From positions 1,860,001 to 1,924,000 of the forward strand of contig VNKQ01000004.1 in NCBI GenBank assembly GCA_016508695.1: a stretch of 64,000 nucleotides of DNA, written 5' to 3'. Every line of letters starts with the position of its first letter. Within the stretch, counting starts at the first letter, position 1. Made by a program: the position numbers and the translations under genes. The notes beneath the pieces are model-generated. The model was not told the DNA's origin. It did not search any database and saw only the letters and a program-made list of their open reading frames with translations. Source of the DNA: Hyphodiscus hymeniophilus (taxonomy: Eukaryota; Ascomycota; Leotiomycetes; Helotiales; Hyphodiscaceae). Of this stretch, positions 44,468-56,195 are shown piece by piece.

Positions 44468-47233
44468 TTCTCCTGATCCTACTCTGCGCGCAGAACAAGC
44501 AGTGAATGTCGATGTTGATCGCCGACGAAATGGCCTTTGACACTCTGCTAGTTTGGGCGCCGCAGCTTCAACCCAGCTGGCTTGTGATGGCGAGTTTGTC
44601 GCCTCTTTCACCAATGAGAGCGTGTAGCTACCATGGCGTGTGGTGCTGTCGTTGAGTTGCGGTTGTCTGAACCAGATGCAGGTGATAAAGTGGTTGCCGC
44701 CGTGAGATGTTGTTCGAAGCTCGTCTCGACCCGGATAATGGGGTAAATTGGCTACTGTAAATCGGCTGCTGCGCTGCAGAGTCCAGATAGAAAGCTGATT
44801 GTCGATAGTGAGGTTGTAGATAGTATCCCAAGTGATTGTTTCGATGAGGTTTGTTAAGGATCTCGAATTTCTTATTTCTTGGATAGGGTGTTCAGATGTC
44901 GAAGCCAGCCCGCCCCGTGGTCCAGTCAGGAGCGCCTTTGTCCGCTTGGTGCTGCAATTTCCTTTTGCTCTGCACGATCCAAGCGAGTTCGAGAGAAAGG
45001 GGGAAAGCGGGTCTCACGCTCACATTCATCCAAGTTCGAGGACAGACTATCAACGATTGTTGAGTTGTCCGGACAAGTAGCTTCGAGCTATGGTTATGAT
45101 GATATTGACTATTTCCACCTCACGCAACGCCAACAAGAGGATGTCCCAGGACCCGATCTCCAAGCGGTGGCGCAAGGGAAAGGCGGAATATCGAACGTGG
45201 GTGAGATCCCAATGTTGATCTTTAGGGAGGAAGGGAAGGCAAGTAAGTATCTTAATTAAATCACTTATCACAATTTTCATCTCAAGGAAAATTAGGTACA
45301 GACGGTGACAAGCAGAGCTTTTGCAAGGAGCCGACGAGCAGATTCTCTCGCCAACGGCATATGGCTCGATCTCACAATCGCAAAGAGCAGACCGTGCGAC
45401 TCCTGTTTGGTGGTCTTACCAGATATCACGGTGTCGCGTCCATCTTCTCCATCAAGTGCCATCCAACAGTGTGAGAGGAAACGGTGCGCTTCGACGACAA
45501 AGCATAAAGTTTGTTTACTTTGCATTGACGTGGCACCTGCCAACCATTATCAGGCCTTGTTTACGTCTGTGGGCCATGATGAAACACGGCCTCTGCATTT
45601 TGGAGATGCGAGAAGTCATCATCGTTTACAAGGGGCGGCTCCCAGCTGTTTCAGACGACTGGATATCATTATCACCATATCAGGTCCAGAAGGCCCCCAA
45701 TCCCGCCTTCCCGACAATCAAGTAGTTTCTATCATCACATCTGCACGAAAAACATCTACTTTCAATCAAGAAACTCTCTCACCGATCTCCGCCAAAAAGG
45801 AAAACACTCATGCATTGACATCGGAAATGAGGCGCTCCCCACCATGCAAGTGTTCAAGGCCCAATGGCATCTCGACCTTTGTGCCGCCAACACGGTACCC
45901 GTGGCTGAAAGAAACATGGCCACCTTGGCACCTTCCCTTGCAAGCCTGATCTCCCGAAAGGATCAGTCCGATCACTCAAAGTGCTGCTATTTTGGTCATT
46001 ATTCCAAGCTCCGAAGTATCACAAGACTCGCCTTGCCATGAGAACCTCATGTTATCCTGCGATCCATCGGAAGAAAATGAGACGAAACGAACTGTTCCTC
46101 GACATACAGTGGTTTGTGATACTCGTACCACTCCGAGGCTGCTCTTCGTTTGATTTCTCCTTTATCAGCTTTCACAATAAGGGAAACGGCCAAATCTGGA
46201 GTGGTTGCTCTCAGTGTTCAACGGCATACTGGAAGCAATATGAATGCATGAACCATATGGAGCTTCCCACCCGTCGCCTCCGTTCCGTCTCCACCATCGC
46301 GAACCCCCTTGCCTCTCGCTTCTTATTGCTTCTGAATAATCCTCCCGTAGGCTGTAGTACTCCATACCAAAAAGACGCCGTCTCGAGAATCCGGCTCCTT
46401 TCTCACTCACCCAAGCCGCCCAGCCGAGTAGCGGTTTGTTTGCGAATCCACGACGAAAAGGGCATGGCTCAGGTACCACCGCGGAAAGGGAGGATCAAAA
46501 CTTCTTGGCCTCGGCTCCAACCAATCGAGTGACGCGAGACTGACAGCCTTCTCAGCCTTGTCAATTTCATCTCCAATAATGTTGAGAAGTGATTGGGTGA
46601 ATAATGAGGAGAAGGCTGAATGTCGTGCGACAAAGCAACGACTCTGATTTCATCTGCATAAGCATGATTTCGGCTTATTAAGAAGTTCTGCGAAAGGAAA
46701 CAACCCGTAGTATCGGGGCCGTTCGATATTAATAAGGCCATCAAATATGCCGAATCTGGGGGTGTTGTGTCATCTAAACACTATTAGCTCTTCTGTATGA
46801 TCCAACCTTGAAAGAACATCAATCTCATTTGGGAGAGCAGAAAACCCAGGCTCCATAATTTTTTGACCACATATCGCTGTTAGTTGAGATGACAGTAGGT
46901 TCGTCAAGACCGTCACCAACTCGGTCCAAATCGCTCATAGGGCCATAGGATTTGAGTGATTGCCATGTCATCTAGTGGCTAGTGTAGTAGTGGACGTCTG
47001 CTCTGCTACAAAATCTATGCTGTCCTGAAAACAATAATATCGTCAAATCTACCCTCACTGATTCAGCAATACTCTGTTCTTTATTTGTATTAATATAGCA
47101 AGAGGCCATATGCTAAGCCAGTTGAACGAGTTTATACAGTTGTAATTCGTTACTGAACTAGTGTTGAGATCTGAGTTACGAAGAGTATCTTTTGGATGGA
47201 AAACACTAGAATATTTCTGTTCATTGCTATTAT
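44468..47233. other. Long 5' region of the Kin4-like gene, 2.8 kb
   Basis: The region runs from the kinase start codon to the 3' end of GWT1. No coding region could be supported; several 100-200-codon ORFs (45305-45949, 45321-45725, 46165-46479) overlap in conflicting frames and lack domains. The kinase frame stays open to about 44614 before the ATG, so an upstream exon is possible. Confidence 0.4.
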
Positions 47234-48770
47234 TTACATTTTGATAGAGATATCATACACATCCAATCCAACAGCCAATCCCGTCAATGTAGCCGCATAA
47301 AAAAGCAGTATACCCATCGCCTGGAGATCACTAACATGCAGCGTAGGGACTGTCAGATTCACCAATCCGGTCAACAGATTCGCTGCGAGGAAAACCGCCA
47401 AGCCATTCCTATTGCATGATTCCAAAACTCTGCTTGTAGCATTTTTGTATATCTCGTTCTCCGTTTTTGAGGAGGTGTCAACGTTTTTGTAGATTTGGGG
47501 GAAGAAGATGGTTTCGACAAGGCAGAACGCGGTTATCTGCGTGCAGTTGAAGGCGCAAATCCAGAGGAAGTAGGGGAGGTTGGCCAGACGGCGAGACACT
47601 TGGAGGGAGAGCCCATATTTGTAGGATGTACAAAGGAAGAATAGCAGAATCCAGAGACTAGACCAGGCACTGAGTGTCAGGAGCAGTCTCTTCCGTTGCT
47701 GCACGCCAGTGGAGCTGGAGAGGCTGCGGGGTAGGACGATCATGCCGGTGGATTGACCTGCGAGGAAAATCGCTAGGTATCCGAAGAAGCTAAATATACC
47801 CTCCCGGTTCTTATTAAAAAGATTTGTTCGTTCACCGACGAGGATGAAGCCTTTCAGATTGGTGGTCTCAAGAGCGACCTGGTAGGCAGAGCCCAATAAA
47901 ACAGCCAGCCCAGCGTATGAGGGTATGTATTGGAAGGCGGTTTGGAACAAAGCCAAAAAAGGGGGCAGGAAACCCAGTGTGAAGAAGAAGTTCCAATGTA
48001 CCCCGTATTCAGTAACATGCTCTGCATAATCTAGCCCCTTCACACTCCATAATCTTATGAGCCCGAGTACCAGGAGTGGTAGCGAGTGTCGCACTGACTG
48101 GTATAGTCGTGTGCTGAGAGGAGTGGTCCGCCCTTGGAGTTTTTCTTTGAGGACAGGCCGAGCTGCCACAAGACCTGCCGCGAAGACAAAGGATCCAACT
48201 CCGATGTCCATGAGTGACGTACCCCAATTTTCCACCTTTGCAAATCTTCGGGGAAATATCTTGAAGTCCACTGCAAGTATAGCAAGGCATGTAATAACCA
48301 GCATAGCTCCTCGATATGTGGTCAGGAAGGACTTCTTTGGAAGTGGGTTCGGAATTTCATCTTTTGTCTCTTTCGAAGGTGGCAATTTCGATTTCTTGGG
48401 CGGGGTTGCTCGAGGAGCAGCATATATGAGTGCAGCAGGTGCGAGGAGGAGGATGTTGAGGAGAAGGGGGGTATCTGCATAGAGGGTCGTCGCGAGGAGG
48501 ATAGCTCCAACGTTGAGTAAGAAGTCGACCGCGAAAGAGATAGGGCTATAAGGCTTGAAAAATGACTGCCGTGACTGAAGAGCAGACCAGACGATTGCTG
48601 CAACCTGTTTGCAGGTTAGAAGAGTCCAGAGTTAGCGCGGTTGAGCTTACTGGAGCTATCGCGGTCACATAATTGATTTCCCCTATCTCTCCGCCCGTCA
48701 GGTTTGACACAAAGTCCTCCTTGAGACTCTTGTAGCTAGCAGCCATTGCTGCTTCAGCTGCCCGCGACAT
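47234..48770 (-). CDS. GWT1: GPI inositol acyltransferase Gwt1 (PIG-W)
   Basis: Minus-strand exons 48770-48651 and 48604-47234 (46-nt intron, GTAAGC..CAG) encode 496 aa, a normal length for Gwt1. The N-terminus contains YKSLKEDFVSNLTGGEIGEINYVTAIAP, the most conserved Gwt1 block. About a dozen hydrophobic segments follow, with the family motifs RAMLVITCLAILAVDFKIFPRRFAK, ETWGTSLMDIGVGSFVFAAG-like (here ENWGTSLMDIG), YGVHWNFFFTLGFLP and FILVGERTNLFNKNREGIFSFFGYLAIF. It is an ER multi-pass enzyme that acylates the inositol of GlcN-PI in GPI-anchor synthesis, and the family is the target of gepinacin and manogepix (E1210) type antifungals. The start at 48770 begins at the conserved MSRAAEAAMAASYKSLKEDF. 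Confidence 0.94.
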
Positions 48771-49857
48771 GTTTGAGTATGCTGTTGTTGGAGATGATCT
48801 CCATCCAATCCCTTTCAAAGTCGTGGAAAGGTTTTGGAAGATGCCACAGATCGCGCCACATCTTCGCCACAGCGTTTCCAAGCGGGCGGGACACCTCTCC
48901 AACCACCTCCACGGGCCACCCAATCTTCACATCTCAATACCTTCAGGACACACATTCCCTGCCATAGTTGGCGGCTCAGTACAATGGCACGGCATTAAGC
49001 CGGCGTGATGGTTAGGACTAAGAGCGAGAGTTGAAGTGGGCTAGTCAAGATGCGACGACAATCCATCCGAAAGACGCCTGGTTCAGTCCCGACCTCCCGT
49101 GAAGCAATTCGGGAGCTCTCTTCCGCGCGGTGGGATTTATGGTTCTTCCTTTTACAGTATATGGCTTTGGTCACTATCAGGAAATGCCTGTGGCGTCCAT
49201 CCTCTTCGTGTATGACCGCTCAAGTGAGAGGCCACACGTTCTCTTTTGCATGTTGTTCGACGATATGCAGAGACCTTGCTGTCGCCTCGTTTGTCAATAG
49301 GTAAAACCTGATCGTGATTCAGTAGCAAGACTATCAGACCACATTCATTCATGCCTCACGAAGTTGTGCGACAACATGTAATCGCCGGATGCGGTTTCTT
49401 TGTCTACTACTGGTTCCGAGGCAAAATCCAAAAGGCGGCCGAGACATTCCGAGAAATCTTTGTTCTTTGTTTCAAAACCGTAATGCTCCAAACTTCCAAG
49501 CTCCATTGCGTAATTGCGCCTAGATAACTCGGGCCTTTTGTTATATCTATCTCGCGTGGCATCCTTTCAACTTTCTCCAAAATCTCCGAGGATTGTGCAT
49601 ATGCAATGAGAATTTCACGAATCTCCTTCCGTATCCACAAAGTTTCTCAATCTGAGAATCTTCATACTATTCTCCAAACACTCCGCCGTCAAGTTATCTG
49701 AGAACCTAAAGTTCGGCTTGTTATTTCCTTGGAGGCCACTTCGGATATCTCAGACGTCCCACTGAAGTGGTGAGCGTGAGATTGAGCCAAGAAGTTCGGG
49801 GAAGGCCTCACCGAGACTTCACACAACTACTATTCCCCTCTCGCCTTGTGGACAAAC
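48771..49857. other. Divergent intergenic region between GWT1 and the Clp1-like gene
   Basis: The 1087 bp hold both promoters. Short ORFs (48746-49008, 49050-49304 plus, 49407-49640 minus) have no recognisable content. Confidence 0.4.
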
Positions 49858-51019
49858 ATGTCCATGACCACTGTACCTCGGAGGAAGCATACGCAGCTCC
49901 AGCCACTTGCCACGAGCCACGACTCGATAAAAGGCTACGCACGATCGGGCTTTTCTACTCCCAGTAGTGTCCTGTTGAATACGAGCACCTTACCTAGCCC
50001 CAGCATCATTGCTGCACGTGCATATTTCCAGGAACAATCACCACCAATCGGGCAAAAGTCCAATGCACTCCAGCGGCGTAGAAGCTTAATTGAAGGACAG
50101 GAGTTCCCAAGGAGACATTCGGCATTGCCTACCCCGGGAAGTTTGGCAGCGAAGATTGCAAAGTTCACGCTTCCGGATCGAAACCACAGACTGGTACAAC
50201 ATACAGCAGAATCGGAGTCCAACACCAAGGTAGAGCAGACGGAAGATGTTTCGATGACAGATGTCGTTCAGGAGGATCAGGTGAAGTTGACCGCCGTTAC
50301 GACTGGAGAACGAAAGGATGCAAGTTCTGCTCCAATATCAGACTTCTTGCAGAAGGTGCCGTTTCAATACACACATGATCGCCTGCGAGACTGGGGCTAC
50401 GCATACCTAGGAAACTCTGCCACAGCTGATGCCTTTATTAATCCCGTCAATTTACGACGTCCCAGTCTACAACTTGTGAAAGATGACATTTCGGGAGATC
50501 GCCTTGATCAGCCTGGGATGGTGACGATCCGAGCGCGGGTGCTCCCGAAGGCCCGTGAGCGCAAGCCATTCGTTCTTCAAAGAAAATTCGACATAGAGGG
50601 ACTTCGGGCGAGCATACCAACAAAACAATTGCCAGCATCAATACCACTCAGACGCTCGAGTCGAGCTCGAAGATCCTCTGTGCAAGTAGAAAGCACGAAA
50701 CGGCGATCAAGGACACCAGAGAGCCTTTCAGCAAATAGGGCATTGCTCGGGAAAGGGAGGGTACCCATCCGTGAGTATGTTTCCTCTCGGTCATTCCCTT
50801 AGCTCATTCTCAACAGATATCGAATATGCGCTCCACTTTCTGCCGGTCCTTGCTGCTTTGCTGCTGTCCGGACACGTCAGAAAAGGCGACTCCGTCGACT
50901 TACCCGTCCCATATCCGGAAGCATGGCGTGATATGATATCCTACGTTTACACCGGCAAAGGAGAGATCACCACTGGTGTGAAGGAGAATATCTTGTTCCT
51001 GGCCGGAAATGCAGGATGA
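49858..51019 (+). CDS. Clp1-like fungal developmental protein (tentative)
   Basis: Two exons, 49858-50770 and 50817-51019, with a 46-nt intron (GTGAGT..CAG) encode 371 aa. The ATG at 49858 is the first in frame. The N-terminal half is Ser/Pro/basic and probably disordered. The conserved part begins near 205: RRPSLQLVKDDISGDRLDQPGMVTIRARVLPKARERKPFVLQRKFDIEGLRASIP. After a basic linker it ends with HIEYALHFLPVLAALLLSGHVRKGDSVDLPVPYPEAW and the segment MISYVYTGKGEITTGVKENILFLAG. This matches my memory of the fungal Clp1 (clampless1)-like family, whose C-terminus resembles a half BTB/POZ fold. In basidiomycetes Clp1 controls clamp formation and dikaryon development; the ascomycete role is unclear. 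The gene is certain from splicing and conservation pattern; the family name is tentative. Confidence 0.6.
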
Positions 51020-54000
51020 AGTTTCCTGAGATGGAGCTTGCCTCGGAAACGTGGGAAATTGAGTCTAGACCTGTGCGCTTTCGGCGGTAATTTAAGTGAG
51101 CTGCATACCTGATGGCAGGTCCTAATGCTTATTTCCATGGATGGAGATTCTCACTGTCCATTTTGGTTCTTCTGCATCAGGTTGTTGGTGGTGTGGTGGA
51201 CAGGTCGGCAGGTCGGCAGGTAGCGGATGCTTGATGATTATGAGTGCATATGTATCTCACGACCCCTAAAAACTACGAATTCCGGCGATGTGCTCCTTGT
51301 TCGTGAAATGAAAGGAATAAATGAAATCCGTGATGGAGGACTCTGTTGGTACCACGTCATCTTTCCAGAAGAAGTTGATGGTCGCCTTCTACAGCAGATC
51401 GAAGCTCGCAGCACTTGCCGGCACCGGCATGACCCATGACAATACATGCAAGGCATCAAGATCCCTACTCAACGGCTTTCTCCATGTAAGACAGAGGATA
51501 TGCAGCAACTATTGACGGCCACTGTATATGCAAGGTCATGCCCCACTTTCTGTCAGATACCTAGTGTGGGAACAAGGTGGGAGAGATGTACCATATGGGG
51601 CAACTGCAGTACTCGGTCAGTGCAGGACATGAAAACGCCATATCGTGGAGAGTGTTGTGACCTTTCGTACTATTCCGTATCTATACTTTCTGGCATAAGT
51701 GGCATTAGAGGGTTTGCCATTTGATTTTGTAGCAAGACGGCTCGGTAAAAGTCGCTATACGCGGCGAGACAGGGGCACTCCGCCAGCTCGCTTAAAGTCG
51801 CCAAGGGTCTACGGAAAAGCCTTTCTGGGTAATAGTCGGCTTTAGCGTCCCCTAAGTACACCCTCGTGCAAATAATATCTTAGTTGCCGAAGCGATGAGA
51901 TGAGTATCTTGCGTTTCGAGTTTTGAAATATTTATTGGAAGACCAATTTAGTACTATTGATATATATATGAATATAGCATGAGGCTTTATTTTGGTAGTT
52001 TTTGAGTTTGTTTCATCATGCGCATAGTAGTTAAAATCCAAGTGGTAGTATATTATAATATACCATATCGAAAAGCGTCACTTTATTTGGACCTACCAAA
52101 GAAGGGCCTCTAAGGTCATAAAATAAGGAATACTAGGTATTGCTCAGTCAGGTCCTCCATGACAACGAGTCAACGGGTCGGTGGTCATTGAGGTTAGTGG
52201 TAATGCATGCCTTAACTTAACGCAAGTCATACATGTGGAGACTTCTGATATGCGTAATACACTAGGCAACAGAAATCAAAGGACAGGTATAAGAAGTACC
52301 GAGAGAGAGACCCTGGTGGTCTGAGATTTGAACCCCGCAGCACTGTCCGAAAAGAGTACGATACCTACCCGAACCAAGGTTAACCGAAAGTATACAAGAA
52401 ACGTCAACTCTGGGCTGGAAAAAACTCGGAATGCGGGCAGAAGACTTGCTCTAGAACGCTTTCTTTCCAAAACTCCTGCAGCTGAGATGACATCAGATAG
52501 TTAGGTCAATGTCAATCCAAGAGCTCCATCCATCATCCCGCGGCACCTCATCGAGATCATTCCACCCCACCTTCAACTGGCGAAGTGTAGTCAACGCTAG
52601 GTATGCAGGTCCGTACGTTCTGATGTTAGCACAGCGCCCTCTCTGCAGACTGCAGAACTGCACGAACTTCTTCGCTCGAGTTGCAGCTGCAGCTTGCAGT
52701 AGTCAAAGGACATGTGTCATCGAGGTTCATTGTTTGGGGTAGCGGATTATCTCGTAGCACGTGCTTCGGTTTCGTCCAGGCCCCCTTTTCCCTAAACGAA
52801 CGCGGAGGCGGGCACCAACGTGTTCGGTGGCTCATCGTGGCCATTGTCCTCACACCCCTATCCCTCCACACAACTCACAGTCAGCATCGCCAAACGCCTG
52901 CCAAACCCGCCATAATCCTACATTCTTCCGTACGCGCACATGCAAAACGACAGGTAGCGTAGCCTGGGTCATCCTCGAAGCCTATGGAGCACGGTAGCGG
53001 AGACCCGACATCCACTACAGCGTTTCATCCCGGATCTCCATTTCTTACTTTTCTGGAGAATGGAGCAACACTCTTGCCTAGCCTGAATGCCTTTCTATGA
53101 GTTTTCGTATCAGTTTTCGAAGATCGGCTGGCATGTCCACCGGTAATCGGCCCGGGAGGAAAGACATTGGAGGGGACACGGAGGCCGAAGTGGTACGATG
53201 AGTCCCGAGTCTCTCTTATGTTGGATCGCGTTCGTATTTCAGGATACAGATCCGAAGAAACTGTTACTTATCAAGGATTGCTCGGAAGTGGGTGGTGCTT
53301 GAAGCAGGGGGCGCGTTTGGATATCACCGAGCCGAGCCTGGTTGGCAAGGCACTTCTTGATGCTTCATATTTGGTACGAAATTACCTCGCCAAGTATCGA
53401 TCCACGAACTCTATACACACACTGGTACTTTCTGCACAGACCTTCGTTCGCTCGAACCGAGGGGCCAAAAGTACCCTTAGTTCACAGAGTACTTTCTGTA
53501 ACGACCACGTTTAGTCCATGGCAGCGTGGCGCGAGGCAAAGTGCGATTATGCAAGCCTGCATATGGTCTTCTTGGCTGCGTGCTGTCTTATGCGTGCACT
53601 AAACTGGCTGGGATCCTGCTTTTACATGCAGTAGCGTGATGCGGAGTGTTATTCTTGCGCCTGCTGGGGATGTGCAATCTTTTAATTTGGAAAGTTTCTG
53701 AAATGAGCAAGAACTGAGATGAATGATGCTGGTATAACTCGGTATCGCCGAGAAATTCACCTCCTCATCGGTCGATGGAGGTTCGGAGGCCGTCTCCCTC
53801 AGATTGGGAAGAAGAACAGCAGATTGAAGGCTTGAAATCAAAAGTTAGAAGCACAGTGCTTGAACTGGAGCGGCTTGCTTTCCCGTAGTATTGAAGTGAC
53901 CTCGTCTATTGATGATAATCTATCAGGACTATCTCATCTATGAGGTGTTGGACATGAAGTGGTATTTAGGAATTTTGATTATTGGCCCCAACCGCCGTTT

Positions 54001-54462
54001 TTGTCCAAGAATCGAAAAAGTAGAGATGGAAGCTTTTAGCTCTTTAACTCTCCTGCCCAGAATATTTTGATTTCGAAGAAGTCGAAAGTCTTTCCACCCA
54101 GAGATATACAGACAATGAACTCGAAAAAGACACCCTTTTTGATAGCCGAATCAGGGAATCATGAAAATTTTGAAGTTGCTTGGTGTACTGTTTACCACCA
54201 TGAAAAGTAGAGAAGAAAAAGAAAAGAATAATAAGGAGCTTATTTGCAATGAAGACTCCAGAAATGCAGCAGCCAGACTTTCAAAACAATAAGTCATACG
54301 GCCTCCTCAAAGAACCAGGAGCTGTTCCTTCGAACCCTCCCTGCTATGCTTCCAAGCTCGAATCAAGCAGAAGAACACAGTGTCATGAATCATAAATCAT
54401 CACGCCAAAGAAGGGGAATATGCTGTACTATTGGACAGAGACGACCAAGGACTTGTGCTGCA
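51020..54462. other. Gene-poor intergenic region, 3.4 kb
   Basis: I find no supportable gene here. The segment 51880-52110 is AT-rich, including a TATATATATG run. About 51720-51860 looks repeat-like. The remaining ORFs are short and conflicting. Confidence 0.45.
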
Positions 54463-56195
54463 CTAGCGTCCATGGGGCTCCTCCACCATTACCATCGGAC
54501 TCGAGGTCGAACTATCAAAATCATTCACGTCGTAAGAGGACTCGCTGCCGCGGTCCGTTTCGCTTGAGAATTGCTCATCATTGGAGTTGGGCTTCTCAGA
54601 AACTTCATCATGGATGGTTTTGTCGTCGATGAAGCGTGGCAAGCCGGGGTGGTTGCCACGTGGGAGAGTGATGCTCTCGCTTCGGCGGGCTCGACGGCTC
54701 ATGCGGTGCTCATCATCGGCGTCTCCATCAGCTCTACTTCCCCACGAGGTCTGGAGAGAAGGGTTAGCCTTGAGGTGTTGCAATCGACTGCAGCACGTGA
54801 CACTCACCATGTTCAGGGTAGCGGCAGCGTATAGCTTGATGAGACCATGGAAATAGCCAAAGAGAATGGAAACGGGGAGGAAGATCAAGTCCGACGGATT
54901 CCGAATGAAGAGGCCATGTAGCTTCACATATTTGGTGACCAACATCCATATCATTTGACCAAGTACTGCGTATGTTTGGATTGCGGACGAGTACTGCTGG
55001 GTAGCTTGATAGGTCAATAAGAGAATCATCGGGTCGACAACAAACGCTAACGATGTGAAAGTGGCGAAATGCAAGGCATAGGTCGACCAGGGTTGTTGGC
55101 TACACAGCACCGTTAGCAGATTGTCGATTACCGAGGTGGTTACACAGTATACTTACTACCAGACGTGCCTTTCAACAAACATACTCGTATAATTGGATCG
55201 TATGTTGCTGCGAGCCCAACGAGAACACTGATAAAGGAACTTGATGTTGTTTTCCAGAGTTGTTTCGATCTCGCACTCTTGGTTGTATTGGATCCACGTC
55301 TTCCATTGACTTGAAACCAGCCAGCGCGTGACAAAGTTGTCATCGTCCGCATTCAATTGGTACTTACCCCATCTCTCCGTCTTGAAGCCTTCAAGGAACA
55401 GGGGAGACTGTAAGATTTCTGAACGGAAGGCGCAGGTGCGTCCAGACATGCACGATGTTCCGCCATCGATACCATGGGTCGCCGATATCTCGAAGTTGCG
55501 TCGCTCAATGTACGCTGCTCCCAGCCAATTATAGATTCGAGGAACGAGAGGCCCAGATCTTATTCGCTTGACTCGCTGACAAGGCCCAACACCACCCATC
55601 TTCGGATCCTCCAAGGGTGCCAGAAGCCACGGTAAGATGGTTTTGGGCCACGTGACATCGTCGTCCGCCATCACGATGAAGGATGTCTTTACCCTAGGTA
55701 TGGCTTCGCAAACTTGGATCCGCTTGTTTGCAATAGGGACCTGGAAGATTTGGATATTTGAAGCTTCCAAAGTCTTCACGAATGCTATCAATTTCCCATA
55801 CTTGTCTGAAGTTGTAACCAGAAGGAGTTCGTACGGCTCGCAGGCCAGGATGCTTTGCAGAGATTCCTTCAGTTCCTCAAAGTTATTGTGGATTGTGGGG
55901 ATGATAACCGTGACATCTTTCGACGTAAAAGAAGGATTCGCAGGTATAGGAACGGTTTTATAAGACCAATGGCTCCCGTAGTGAACAATAAGCCGTATAT
56001 AGCGATGATTCCTAAAAATTCCCATCAGTTATGAGCTGGACAAAAAGAGATTCGAAGGCGCCAATGAGGAACAGGAAACATGCTTTGGCTTGACAGGATT
56101 TTCGCTTACCATATGATGAAGAGCAGCCACTGACATAACGTAGTGGTGAAAATAGAGCCCAACCAAGCGGAGAATGTTGTGATGAACATAAACAT
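54463..56195 (-). CDS. GT2-family processive glycosyltransferase (fungal GT2/Cps1-like)
   Basis: Minus-strand exons 56195-56110, 56011-55157, 55099-54808 and 54750-54463 encode 506 aa from a Met that opens directly into a hydrophobic segment. The first exon frame is open upstream to about 56384 without an ATG, so the start is provisional. The protein has an N-terminal TM segment, then a GT-A domain: VTVIIPT (about 60), the DxD-type FIVMADDDVTW, LNADDDNFVTRW, and a QxxRW-type QCSRWARSN that marks processive synthases (chitin, hyaluronan, cellulose). Several C-terminal TM helices and a Ser/Glu-rich cytosolic tail follow. It resembles the type-2 glycosyltransferases (ZtGT2/FgGT2-like) required for hyphal growth on solid surfaces in plant-pathogenic fungi. 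The polysaccharide made is unknown. Confidence 0.85.

Noticed and set aside
45305..45949. Plus-strand ORF of 214 aa in the gene-free region upstream of the kinase
   Set aside because: It has no domain and overlaps other ORFs in a different frame, and its residue composition looks random.
52300..52385. tRNA-like segment on the minus strand (GGGGTTCAAATCTCAGACC)
   Set aside because: The T-loop looks right, but the T-stem has a mismatch. I could not find a matching acceptor stem, D-arm or anticodon arm at the correct spacing.
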